Shown: piece after piece, positions 7,395 through 14,851 of the stretch
Position numbering within the stretch: the stretch's first letter is position 1
Layout: each line of letters starts with the position of its first letter
From: Bacilli bacterium
Lineage (GTDB): Bacteria > Bacillota_I > Bacilli_A > RFN20 > UBA1709
Reading direction: 5' to 3'
DNA length: 20,704 nt
NCBI GenBank assembly: GCA_028694305.1
Contig: JAQUTO010000003.1
Span: 1 to 20,704, forward strand
The notes under the pieces: model-generated
Told to the model about the DNA's origin: nothing
The model's database searches: none
The model's input: only the letters and a program-made list of their open reading frames with translations
Made by a program: the position numbers and the translations under genes

Positions 7395-8723
7395 ATGGAT
7401 TACAAAGAAAAAGTTATTTCATTAGAAAAAGCCTTAAGTTTTGTGAAGTCAAACGATCAAATCGTGACTGGTCTTGGTTGTGAAGAAGCCCAAGCCTTTA
7501 TGGATGGACTACCAACAATCGCAAATAGAGTTAAAAATGTTACTATTACTAACTGCTTACCTTTAGGTAAATGTGAATATTTAAAAAGAGAATATCGCCA
7601 TTCCTTTAATTGTGATGGCTGGTTCTATTCACCATTACTTAGAAAAGCCCATCCAAACGGCAATGTTTCATTTATTCCAAATCACTTACATTTTGCGGGA
7701 CCAAGAAGACTAGAACACATTCCACATCCAGATATTTTTGTGGCTGTTTGCTCTAAACCGGATAAGCATGGTTATGTTTCTTTGTCTTTATCCAATACTT
7801 ATGAAAAGCGTTGTTTAGATGCTGCTAAACTTGTCATTCTAGAAGTTAATCCAAACTATCCTCGCGCATTTGGGGACTGTGAAGTCCACATCAATGATGT
7901 TGACTATTTTGTTGAGGTTAACTATCCAATCCCAGTTGTTCCAGAGGGAGTGTTCTCGGAAAAAGACAAGATCATTGGTGATTTAATCGCTAAAGAAATT
8001 CGTGATGGCGATTGTATCCAAATTGGTATCGGTGGTATTCCAAATGCTCTATGTGCCTCATTAGGTAATAAGAAACATTTAGGTATTCATACCGAACTAT
8101 TAACAACAGGAATGATGAAACTGATTAAAGCCGGTGTCATCGATAATTCTTGTAAACAAATTCAAAAAGGGAAGTCAGTTACAACGATGATCATGGGCAC
8201 ACCAGAGCTTTATGAATTCGTTGATGATAACCCAACCGTAGCAGTCATGGATGGCTCTTACGTTAATAATCCTTATGTCATTGCTCAAAATGACAATCAA
8301 GTTTCAATCAATACGGCTCTAGAAGTTGATTTGACTGGCCAAGTTTGCTCTGAATCAATTGGGAGTATCCAATTCTCAGGTGCTGGTGGTCAAGCTGACA
8401 CCGCAATTGGTGCTCAACTTTCTAAAGGTGGCCGTTCCTTTATCTGCCTCTATTCAACTGCCTTTGTTAAGAATCCTGCTACCGGAGAAAAAGAAGAAGT
8501 TTCTAAAATTGTCGCTCAATTAAAAGCCGGGGCTATCGTTACGTTACAAAGACAAGATGTTCAATTCATTGTTACTGAATATGGTATTGCTGATCTCCAT
8601 GGTTTAAATGTGAGAGAAAGAGTCGCAGCTTTGATTAAGATTGCTCATCCTAAATTTAGAGAGCAATTAAAGAAAGATGCAATTGCTTGTGGCATTATCG
8701 GTAATATCGATGATGAGGACTAG
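7395..8723 (+). CDS. Acetyl-CoA hydrolase/transferase family CoA-transferase (4-hydroxybutyrate CoA-transferase-like)
   Basis: This 442-residue protein has the two-domain class I CoA-transferase architecture of the acetyl-CoA hydrolase/4-hydroxybutyrate CoA-transferase family. Visible landmarks are the CoA-binding loop QIGIGGIPNAL (209-219), the catalytic Glu234 in LGIHTE, the glycine-rich FSGAGGQADTA (327-337), and the C-terminal EYGIADLHGLNVRERVAALI (395-414). Enzymes of this type move CoA from acetyl-CoA or another acyl-CoA onto a short carboxylate through a glutamyl-CoA intermediate. It has a strong AGGAGGGA ribosome binding site and lies 61 bases behind livK across a hairpin. In context it probably activates the acid brought in by the Liv-type transporter; the exact acid cannot be told. 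Confidence 0.88.
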   Translation: MDYKEKVISLEKALSFVKSNDQIVTGLGCEEAQAFMDGLPTIANRVKNVTITNCLPLGKCEYLKREYRHSFNCDGWFYSPLLRKAHPNGNVSFIPNHLHFAGPRRLEHIPHPDIFVAVCSKPDKHGYVSLSLSNTYEKRCLDAAKLVILEVNPNYPRAFGDCEVHINDVDYFVEVNYPIPVVPEGVFSEKDKIIGDLIAKEIRDGDCIQIGIGGIPNALCASLGNKKHLGIHTELLTTGMMKLIKAGVIDNSCKQIQKGKSVTTMIMGTPELYEFVDDNPTVAVMDGSYVNNPYVIAQNDNQVSINTALEVDLTGQVCSESIGSIQFSGAGGQADTAIGAQLSKGGRSFICLYSTAFVKNPATGEKEEVSKIVAQLKAGAIVTLQRQDVQFIVTEYGIADLHGLNVRERVAALIKIAHPKFREQLKKDAIACGIIGNIDDED

Positions 8724-8725
8724 TT

Positions 8726-9547
8726 ATGGCAGAGTTTAAATATAAAAATAAAAAAGTCTATTACGAAACATTTGGGAAAGGTAAGCCAATTATCATCCTG
8801 AATGGCATTATGATGTCAACTAAGAGTTGGTACCCATTTAAAGATGCATTCTCCAATAATAATCAGTTAATCTTGGTGGACTTTCTCGATCAAGGGCAAA
8901 GTGAAAAAATGCCGGGAGAAAAGTATAACCATTCTATCCAAGTTGAACTAGTGGATGCACTCTTAGATGAATTGAAGTTAAAAAAGGCTTCCATTGTTGG
9001 TATCTCTTATGGTGGTGAGGTGGGCCTAGAATATGCTTGCTTACACCAAGATAGAGTTGATCGCCTTGTCTTATTCAATACTTGTGCTTATACAAATCCT
9101 TGGCTCAATGATATTGGTAAGGCTTGGAACATTGCTGCTGAGAGTGGCAATGGTAAAGCTTATTACTATACTGCTATCCCAGTCATTTATTCACCACACT
9201 TTTATGAACAAAGACTTGACTGGATGCGGAATCGTGAGAAAGTTTTATTTCCATTATTCTCAGATCATAAGTTTACAGATGCGATGATTCGTTTAACCAA
9301 TAGCTCTGAAGATTATGATGTTAGACCATTACTCAAGGATTTAAAGACTCCAACCTTAATTATTGGTTGTGAGCAAGACTATTTGACACCAATGAGCAAC
9401 CAAGAATACTTGGTAGAGCATTTACCAAATGCTTTCTATGTAAAAGTTCCTGGCGTTGGTCATGGTTCTATGTATGAGAAACCTATTCTGTTCGTCACAT
9501 TCTCTTTGGGTTTTGTGAATGCCTTAACGACAGAGTATTTAGTCTAA
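8726..9547 (+). CDS. Alpha/beta-hydrolase fold enzyme
   Basis: This 273-residue alpha/beta hydrolase has a readable catalytic triad: Ser94 in the nucleophile elbow GISYGG, Asp218 in CEQDYLTP, and His246 in GVGHGSM. The N-terminal NGIMMSTKSW is the oxyanion-hole region. It starts two bases after the CoA-transferase stop and lacks a strong ribosome binding site, so it is probably translationally coupled. It is the last gene of the operon. It may hydrolyse an ester or thioester, or cleave a C-C bond as MhpC-type enzymes do. The family is too broad to choose from sequence alone. Confidence 0.85.
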   Translation: MAEFKYKNKKVYYETFGKGKPIIILNGIMMSTKSWYPFKDAFSNNNQLILVDFLDQGQSEKMPGEKYNHSIQVELVDALLDELKLKKASIVGISYGGEVGLEYACLHQDRVDRLVLFNTCAYTNPWLNDIGKAWNIAAESGNGKAYYYTAIPVIYSPHFYEQRLDWMRNREKVLFPLFSDHKFTDAMIRLTNSSEDYDVRPLLKDLKTPTLIIGCEQDYLTPMSNQEYLVEHLPNAFYVKVPGVGHGSMYEKPILFVTFSLGFVNALTTEYLV

Positions 9548-9580
9548 TTTTTCCCCTCCAAAACCTATTAAAAATCGACT

Positions 9581-9600
9581 TCTCCAAGACAATCTGGAGA
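9581..9600 (+). repeat. Short inverted repeat before the operon terminator
   Basis: TCTCCA and TGGAGA flank an 8-base loop just before the strong terminator at 9602-9635. It may add an extra 3' hairpin to the operon mRNA. Confidence 0.35.
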
Positions 9601-9601
9601 G

Positions 9602-9635
9602 AAAAGACCTTAGTTCTGCAACCTAAGGTCTTTTT
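9602..9635 (+). terminator. Rho-independent terminator of the liv/CoA operon
   Basis: A 12-bp perfect stem (AAAAGACCTTAG with CTAAGGTCTTTT) encloses a 9-base loop and runs into a T-tract. It closes the operon that starts near 683. Confidence 0.9.
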
Positions 9636-9653
9636 CTTTAACTTTGATTAGTC

Positions 9654-9659
9654 TATAAT
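9654..9659 (+). promoter_or_regulatory. -10 element placed for a leaderless transcript
   Basis: A perfect TATAAT ends 6 bases before the ATG of the ASCH-GNAT gene. The predicted transcription start falls on the A of the ATG. No ribosome binding site lies between them, and no good -35 is seen. Confidence 0.6.
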
Positions 9660-9665
9660 TGTTAT

Positions 9666-10583
9666 ATGAATGAATTTTGGCAAGAATTTTTAGCAATAAA
9701 ACACTTAGATAAGCAAACCAAGTATGCTTCTGCTTATCATTTTGAATTAACTGAAAAACTAGCGACTGAGTTATTAAATCTAGTTTTAATTGGCAAAAAA
9801 AGAGCAACATCAAGTAGTTTAAAGGCTTATGAAATAGGAAAAGAAGCCTTACCTAAGGGTGGTGATTATAACATCATTACTGATTTTAAAGGCGTTCCAT
9901 ATGGAGTGGTAAAAACCAGCAAAGTAACGGTCTTACCTTACAAGGAAATGACCTTTGAGTTATGCAAAAAAGAAGGAGAAGATGATTCCTTAGAAAGTTG
10001 GCAAAGAGGACATGAGCATTTCTTCAAAGAAGAAGGAAAAGAAATGGGCTATGAATTTAATGAAGATTTAATGGTAGTTTTTGAGGAGTTTGAGTTAGTT
10101 TATCAAAAACCTTTAATTAGACTTGCTACTAAAAATGATGCTCAAGCCCGGGGCTATGTTCATTTTGCTGCTTGGCAAGAGACGTATATTCCTATTATGG
10201 GAGAAGAATTTTTAGCCCATCAATCGCTAGAAAGAAGTGTAGCGATTGCGCGTGAACACTATGCCGATACTTTATTAGCCATTGTAGCGGGTCAAGTAGT
10301 AGGTTTTCTTTGTTTTACTAAATCAAGAGATGCGGATGAACCTAATGCTGGTGAAATCCAAGCCTTATATTTACTTAAGAAGTATCAACATCAAGGAATT
10401 GGTTATCAATTAATGAGGGCGGGAGAAGAAAAACTTAAAGAGTATCCAACCTTATCACTTTGGGTCTTACTTGATAATAACTCTGCCATCACCTTTTATG
10501 AACAATGTGGCTTTAAGAAAGATGGTAAAAAACAAGCTATACCTTTAAAAAATCCAGTCTATGAAATAAGAATGCGGAAGTAA
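9666..10583 (+). CDS. ASCH domain-GNAT acetyltransferase fusion protein
   Basis: This is a 305-residue two-domain protein. Residues 1-147 resemble the YhfF-type ASCH domain (MNEFWQEFL at the N-terminus, KRATSS near 45-50, SWQRGHEHFF near 111-120), a fold thought to bind RNA or modified nucleotides. Residues 149-305 are a GNAT acetyltransferase: the acetyl-CoA loop is QHQGIG (241-246), preceded by IQALYLLKKY and followed by NNSAITFYEQCGF (271-283). The gene stands alone between two terminators. It has no ribosome binding site and its -10 sits right at the start codon, so a leaderless mRNA is likely. The two domains are usually separate proteins. The substrate is unknown; an RNA-linked or nucleotide-linked acetylation is only a guess from the ASCH fold. 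Confidence 0.85.
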   Translation: MNEFWQEFLAIKHLDKQTKYASAYHFELTEKLATELLNLVLIGKKRATSSSLKAYEIGKEALPKGGDYNIITDFKGVPYGVVKTSKVTVLPYKEMTFELCKKEGEDDSLESWQRGHEHFFKEEGKEMGYEFNEDLMVVFEEFELVYQKPLIRLATKNDAQARGYVHFAAWQETYIPIMGEEFLAHQSLERSVAIAREHYADTLLAIVAGQVVGFLCFTKSRDADEPNAGEIQALYLLKKYQHQGIGYQLMRAGEEKLKEYPTLSLWVLLDNNSAITFYEQCGFKKDGKKQAIPLKNPVYEIRMRK

Positions 10584-10608
10584 AAGAATATGAAAACATA
10601 TTCTTTTT
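10582..10608 (+). terminator. Rho-independent terminator overlapping the ASCH-GNAT stop codon
   Basis: AAAAGAATATG pairs with CATATTCTTTT around a four-A loop, followed by T residues. The left arm begins inside the TAA stop codon. Confidence 0.85.
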
Positions 10609-10621
10609 ACTTTATTCAAGT

Positions 10622-10627
10622 TATAAT
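10622..10627 (+). promoter_or_regulatory. -10 element of the DUF523-ispD-psuK-psuG operon
   Basis: A perfect TATAAT lies 21 bases before the DUF523 start codon. It sits directly after the previous terminator, and an AAAGGGG ribosome binding site follows. The -35 region is poor. Confidence 0.6.
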
Positions 10628-10648
10628 ATATAAGAAAGGGGCTAGAAG

Positions 10649-11080
10649 ATGGCAAAATACCTAATCAGTGCTTGTTTAATGGGCCAGAAGTGCAAATATA
10701 ATGGAACTGACAACTATTGCCCTAAGTTAGCTAAGTTGCGGAAAGAAGCTATCTTGGTTTGCCCTGAAGTCTATGGGGGACTAGAAATTCCTCGTGACCC
10801 ATGCGAGATTAAAAAAGACAAAGTTATTTCTAAAACTGGTCAGGATAGAACGAATGAGTATCATAAAGGTGCTCAAAAAGTTCTAGAGATAGCCAAGAAG
10901 AATGGTGTTAGTATTGCTATTCTTAAAGAGAATTCTCCTTCTTGTGGAGTTAAGACGGTATATGATGGAACATTCTCCCATACCAAGATTCAAGGGTGTG
11001 GGATAACGACTAAGTTATTAAAAGAAAATGGAATAAAAGTTTATAGTGAAGAAATGTTGGAGGTAGACAATGAGATATAG
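10649..11080 (+). CDS. DUF523 (TudS-like) cysteine-rich protein
   Basis: This 143-residue protein is a clear DUF523 member. It has ISACLMGQKCKYNG at 7-19 (Cys9, Cys15), CPEVYGGLEIPRDPCEI at 38-54 (Cys38, Cys52), and KENSPSCGVKTVYDGTFS at 93-110 (Cys99). Some members of this family (TudS) are [4Fe-4S] enzymes that remove sulfur from thiouracil or related thio-nucleotides, with the cluster held by the conserved Cys residues. That activity is an inference here, though it fits the pseudouridine genes downstream. The gene leads a tight operon and its last 11 bases overlap the IspD-like gene. The start is fixed by AAAGGGG seven bases upstream. Confidence 0.85.
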   Translation: MAKYLISACLMGQKCKYNGTDNYCPKLAKLRKEAILVCPEVYGGLEIPRDPCEIKKDKVISKTGQDRTNEYHKGAQKVLEIAKKNGVSIAILKENSPSCGVKTVYDGTFSHTKIQGCGITTKLLKENGIKVYSEEMLEVDNEI

Positions 11081-11708
11081 TGTAGTTATTCCTGCCGCTG
11101 GGCAAGGAAGTAGAATGGAATTAGGTTATAACAAAGTTTTCTATAAGATTGGGAATCGCACCATCTTAGAAAAGACTCTGGCACCTTTTATTGAGGATAA
11201 GAGTTGTGTTGAAATCATTTTAGTGTGTTCTAAAAGTGATTTAATGAAGGCGATTGATTTATTTACTAATCGCAAAGTCAAAACGGTTGAAGGTGGGGAG
11301 AGCCGGGAAGAGTCGGTTTATCTTGGCCTACAACGAGTTACTAGTGACTATGTATTAATTCATGATGGTGATCGTTGTGAGGTTAGTAAAGATCTAATTG
11401 CTAGAGTCTTGATTGAACTACAGTCTGGGCATACTAGTGTCATTCCAACTATATCCAAACAAGATGCACTATCTTTGAATGGTCGGATTGTGGGGGATGA
11501 AGTTATTCAAACACCACAAGGCTTTAAGACTAGTTTTATTTTAGAAGCCTTTAATCGTTGCGATAAGGAAGGAAAACTTGCTGAGTTTGTTGATGATGCA
11601 AGTATTGGCGAAACATATCTAAAGATCAAAGCTTATCATATTCCAGGTGAGATTAAAAATATCAAGATTACTTTACAAAGTGATCTAGATTTAATAGCAG
11701 GTGAGTAA
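11070..11708 (+). CDS. ispD: 2-C-methyl-D-erythritol 4-phosphate cytidylyltransferase-like protein (IspD/TarI superfamily)
   Basis: This 212-residue protein shows the IspD signature series: AAGQGSRM at 9-16 with Lys22, GGESREESV at 75-83, HDGDRC at 98-103, QTPQ at 147-150, DDAS at 175-178 and NIKIT at 197-201. IspD transfers CMP to methylerythritol phosphate in isoprenoid synthesis; the related TarI acts on ribitol or ribulose 5-phosphate. DDAS and QTPQ favour IspD. The usual HDGARP reads HDGDRC, and the protein is a little short. It overlaps DUF523 by 11 bases and the kinase gene begins two bases after it. IspD inside a nucleoside-salvage operon is unusual: the pairing may be accidental, or the enzyme may act on a pentose phosphate. 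IspD-like is firm, the exact substrate is not. Confidence 0.78.
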   Translation: MRYSVVIPAAGQGSRMELGYNKVFYKIGNRTILEKTLAPFIEDKSCVEIILVCSKSDLMKAIDLFTNRKVKTVEGGESREESVYLGLQRVTSDYVLIHDGDRCEVSKDLIARVLIELQSGHTSVIPTISKQDALSLNGRIVGDEVIQTPQGFKTSFILEAFNRCDKEGKLAEFVDDASIGETYLKIKAYHIPGEIKNIKITLQSDLDLIAGE

Positions 11709-11710
11709 GT

Positions 11711-12619
11711 ATGACAATATATGTTTTTGGGGGCTCAACGATTGATGTTAATGCGAGAATTGCTCATCAAGTTAAAGAGCATGATTCTAACCCTGGTGAT
11801 ATTGCCATCTCTTTTGGTGGGGTAGCGCATAACGTAGCTCTAAATTTAGCTAACTTAGGGGAAGAGGTTTCCTATATAACCGTAGTTAGTGATGACCCTT
11901 TCTCCAAACAGTTTATCGAAGACTGCAAGCAACACAAAATTGATGTTAGTAAAACTTATATTATTACTAACCAAAAGCCATCGATGTATGTTTCAATTCA
12001 AGGCCAAAATAAAGATATGTCAATCGCAGTTAATGATATGAAAATATTTGAGGAATTTACTCCTGAAATTGTCGCTCCAATTGTGAATCGAATTGGAGAA
12101 GCGGATTTGGTTTTTCTCGATACTAATTTACGTAAAGACACAATCGCTTATATCTTGAAGCATTCTAAGGCCAAAGTTTTTATTGATCCTGTTTCAACAT
12201 TTAAGATTAAGAAACTTAAAGGGTTACTAAAAAATGTTTATGCGATAAAACCAAACTTACTTGAGGCGCAAACCTTAAGTGGGAAGAAGACCTTAAAAGA
12301 AATAGGTACCTGGTTTCTAAAACAAGGGGTTAAACATCTATATATATCAAGGGGACCTAGAGGCGTTTATGGCTATAGTAAAGCAGAAGTATATCACGGC
12401 TTAAGTAAACCGGTTCAAGTTAAAAATGTGACTGGGGCTGGTGATGCTATGATGGCCGGTATTATTCGGCAAGAGAGTTTAGGTAAGAGTTTAAAGGATA
12501 CAATTGAGTTTGCATCTATTATGGCTCAACTTACAATTGAGTGCGAACATACTGTGGCTGATATTAGCGTTAAACAAGTGAAAAGAATAATGAGGGAGAA
12601 TAAACACAATGAAAATTAA
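11711..12619 (+). CDS. psuK: PfkB-family carbohydrate kinase, probable pseudouridine kinase
   Basis: This 302-residue PfkB/ribokinase-family protein has the N-terminal signature FGGVAHNVALNLANLG at 35-50. Its C-terminal signature VTGAGDAMMAG lies at 240-250, with GAGD (242-245) giving the anion hole and the catalytic base Asp245. Its gene overlaps psuG by 11 bases. PsuK phosphorylates pseudouridine to pseudouridine 5'-phosphate, the substrate of PsuG. The family alone does not fix the substrate; the tight link to psuG does most of the work. It begins two bases after the IspD-like gene. Confidence 0.85.
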   Translation: MTIYVFGGSTIDVNARIAHQVKEHDSNPGDIAISFGGVAHNVALNLANLGEEVSYITVVSDDPFSKQFIEDCKQHKIDVSKTYIITNQKPSMYVSIQGQNKDMSIAVNDMKIFEEFTPEIVAPIVNRIGEADLVFLDTNLRKDTIAYILKHSKAKVFIDPVSTFKIKKLKGLLKNVYAIKPNLLEAQTLSGKKTLKEIGTWFLKQGVKHLYISRGPRGVYGYSKAEVYHGLSKPVQVKNVTGAGDAMMAGIIRQESLGKSLKDTIEFASIMAQLTIECEHTVADISVKQVKRIMRENKHNEN

Positions 12620-13514
12620 TCAAGAAGTTGCAAAAGCCTTAATGGAAGGTAAACCAGTAGTCGCTTTGGAATCAACGATTATTTCCCATGGTATGCCATA
12701 TCCAAAGAATGTTGAAACTGCTAATTTAGTGGAAGAGACAATACGCAAAAACGGCGCAATTCCGGCTACAATTGGAATTATTGATGGTGAAATCATTGTC
12801 GGTTTATCTCATTCTGAAATAGAAGAGTTTGGAAAACGTAAAGGAGTAGTTAAGGTTAGTCGGCGTGACTTACCTTTAGTCGTTTCTAAAAAATTATGGG
12901 GTGCAACTACAGTGGCGGCTTCCATCATTATTGCTAGTAAGGCTGGTATCAAGACCTTTGTTACTGGTGGCATTGGTGGAGTTCATAGAGGCGCAACTGA
13001 AACGATGGATATTTCTGCTGATTTACAAGAGTTGGCTCATACTTCTATCCTAGTTGTTTGTGCTGGTCCTAAAGCCATTCTAGATATTCCACTTACTTTA
13101 GAATACTTAGAAACAATGGGTGTTCCAGTGTTAGGTTATCAAGTCAATAAATTACCATGCTTCTATTCTAGAAGTAGTAAGTATGCAGTTGATTATGAAG
13201 TTGATACACCAAAAGAAGTGGCTGCTGTTATGCAAGCCAAATGGGATTTAGGGTTAACTGGTTCTATTTTACTAGCCAATCCAATTCCAGAGAAGTATTC
13301 CATGGATAATGCTGAGATTGAAAAAGTCATTCAAGCCGGTATTTTAGAGATGAATTCCAAGAAGATTAAGGGTAAAGAAGCAACACCATTTTTACTATCT
13401 TATGTCAAAGAAAAAACCCATGGTGAAAGCTTAGAAGCTAATATAGCATTAGTTGTTAATAATGCTATTGTCGGGGCTAAGATAGCCGTGGCCTATTCGC
13501 AATTAAAGAAGTAA
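12609..13514 (+). CDS. psuG: Pseudouridine-5'-phosphate glycosidase
   Basis: This 301-residue protein is well conserved through its whole length. It splits pseudouridine 5'-phosphate into uracil and ribose 5-phosphate by opening the C-C glycosidic bond. The residues matching the E. coli active site are in place with a constant offset: Glu21 (ALESTIISHG), Lys82 (VKVSRRD), Lys155 (AGPKAILD) and Asn278 (EANIAL). The metal site is in GATETMDISADL near 128-139. It is the last gene of the operon and overlaps psuK by 11 bases. No clear terminator follows before the next -10. Confidence 0.95.
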   Translation: MKINQEVAKALMEGKPVVALESTIISHGMPYPKNVETANLVEETIRKNGAIPATIGIIDGEIIVGLSHSEIEEFGKRKGVVKVSRRDLPLVVSKKLWGATTVAASIIIASKAGIKTFVTGGIGGVHRGATETMDISADLQELAHTSILVVCAGPKAILDIPLTLEYLETMGVPVLGYQVNKLPCFYSRSSKYAVDYEVDTPKEVAAVMQAKWDLGLTGSILLANPIPEKYSMDNAEIEKVIQAGILEMNSKKIKGKEATPFLLSYVKEKTHGESLEANIALVVNNAIVGAKIAVAYSQLKK

Positions 13515-13520
13515 GTGTGT

Positions 13521-13526
13521 TATAAT
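13521..13526 (+). promoter_or_regulatory. -10 element of the DUF975 gene
   Basis: A perfect TATAAT lies 19 bases before the DUF975 start, followed by a GGGGTGAG ribosome binding site. The -35 match is poor and would lie inside psuG, so read-through from the upstream operon is also possible. Confidence 0.5.
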
Positions 13527-13545
13527 TATTAAGTGGGGTGAGATT

Positions 13546-14307
13546 ATGCCAACAAGATCAGAGATTAAAAGTCGAGCAAAACAAATGATTCAAGGTAACA
13601 TTGGTTATTTATTTGTTTGTATTATTATCATTATTGCTGTTTCTTCCGCTTGCCGGTGGATTGCGATGGCTATTTTTCCTGCTCAACAAGTAGTAACCTC
13701 CAGTTCAGCTGGAGTTAGTGCTTTGACTCAGATTGATAGTCCAAGTCCGACGATTCTATTACAAGCCAGTGACTATCTGACAGTCGGTATCATGTATTTC
13801 ATAGATTTCTTTATCACTGCTCAATTAAAAGTAGGCTTAATTAATGCTAATATGTATTTGTATAAGAATAAGAACGATAAGAAGTATTCTTATTTGTTCT
13901 CGGGTTTTACTAGAAAATACTATTGGAAGATATTTGTTGCTACACTTCTAGTTGATATCTTTGTTTTCCTCTGGTCATTATTATTGGTTGTTCCAGGAAT
14001 TATTAAGGGTTATGCTTATTCTCAAACTTACTATATTTTATTAGATAACCCTGATATGAAAGTAATTGATGCTATCAAAGAGTCAGAAAGAATGATGAAA
14101 GGTCATAAATTTGAGTTATTTGTCTTACAAATATCCTTCATCCTTTGGAGTTTATTAGTGCCTGTCACTTGTGGATTAATTCTCATTTATCTTGCACCAT
14201 ATATGTATGCAACATTCGTCGTTTATTATCAGGCCTTGAAGGGTGAGAAGATGTCTGTAGATGAGCCAAAAAAAGAAGAGCAAGAAGATAAACTTTACTA
14301 TGAATAA
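13546..14307 (+). CDS. DUF975 family integral membrane protein
   Basis: This 253-residue protein has the DUF975 opening (TRSEIKSRAKQMIQGN) and a first membrane segment around 19-42. Further segments lie near 78-98, 130-155 and 190-225. The family core GYAYSQTYYILLDNP is at 158-172, followed by DAIKESERMMKGHK. The C-terminus is acidic and charged (PKKEEQEDKLYYE), probably cytoplasmic. The function of the family is not known. It precedes another small membrane protein by 9 bases and the two are likely co-transcribed. Confidence 0.85.
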   Translation: MPTRSEIKSRAKQMIQGNIGYLFVCIIIIIAVSSACRWIAMAIFPAQQVVTSSSAGVSALTQIDSPSPTILLQASDYLTVGIMYFIDFFITAQLKVGLINANMYLYKNKNDKKYSYLFSGFTRKYYWKIFVATLLVDIFVFLWSLLLVVPGIIKGYAYSQTYYILLDNPDMKVIDAIKESERMMKGHKFELFVLQISFILWSLLVPVTCGLILIYLAPYMYATFVVYYQALKGEKMSVDEPKKEEQEDKLYYE

Positions 14308-14316
14308 GGAGTAACT

Positions 14317-14850
14317 ATGACACCTATCTTAAAAACTGTAATTGATTTTCCAACATATCGTGATTTCTTCTTTTTCAATTTAAGAAAAAGGAAGAGTTTT
14401 TACTTTATCTTAATTTTAGGTATTTTAGGTATAGTTTATACTGGTGTCATGATTTGGTATTATTCATCTAAGGGTGAAACATTAACACTTAATACTTTAT
14501 TACCATTCATCATCTTGGTCGCAGCCTATTTTATTTACTTTATTATCTTTATGGCTACTGCAAAAAGTAGTTATAAGAAGAATGAAGAAACATTTAAGAC
14601 ACCTTTACTTTACGCCTTTATGCCAAATTGGTTAGAGATTAGAATTGAAGGGGCGCAAGATAAAAATAACTATAAAAGAGTTAATTACGATGAAATCAAG
14701 GCTGCTTATGATGGCGAAGAAGTCATCTATTTAATTCTCAAAGATAAAAAGATGTTAATTGTTAAAAAAGAATTTTTGCAAGGGGATACTATGGGAGTAG
14801 CAAAGATTTTAATGTCTATTCCAGGTATCTTATATAGAAAGATTGGTTAA
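14317..14850 (+). CDS. YcxB-like membrane protein
   Basis: This 177-residue protein has two membrane segments (about 27-50 and 60-82) and then a soluble C-terminal domain of alternating strands (RVNYDEIKAAYDGEEVIYLILKDK). It resembles the PH-like C-terminal domain of YcxB-type proteins. An AAGGAG ribosome binding site precedes it. Its stop codon lies one base before the smpB start, so smpB is probably translated by coupling. Function is unknown; the family assignment is by overall layout and is moderate. Confidence 0.65.
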   Translation: MTPILKTVIDFPTYRDFFFFNLRKRKSFYFILILGILGIVYTGVMIWYYSSKGETLTLNTLLPFIILVAAYFIYFIIFMATAKSSYKKNEETFKTPLLYAFMPNWLEIRIEGAQDKNNYKRVNYDEIKAAYDGEEVIYLILKDKKMLIVKKEFLQGDTMGVAKILMSIPGILYRKIG

Positions 14851-14851
14851 G

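Noticed and set aside
9610..9813. Minus-strand small protein gene of 67 residues
   Set aside because: It overlaps a terminator, a promoter and the conserved ASCH domain; low-complexity composition of a shadow frame.
14843..14851. TTG start nine bases upstream for smpB
   Set aside because: It would overlap the previous stop and has no better ribosome binding site; ATG 14852 gives the usual SmpB N-terminus and length.
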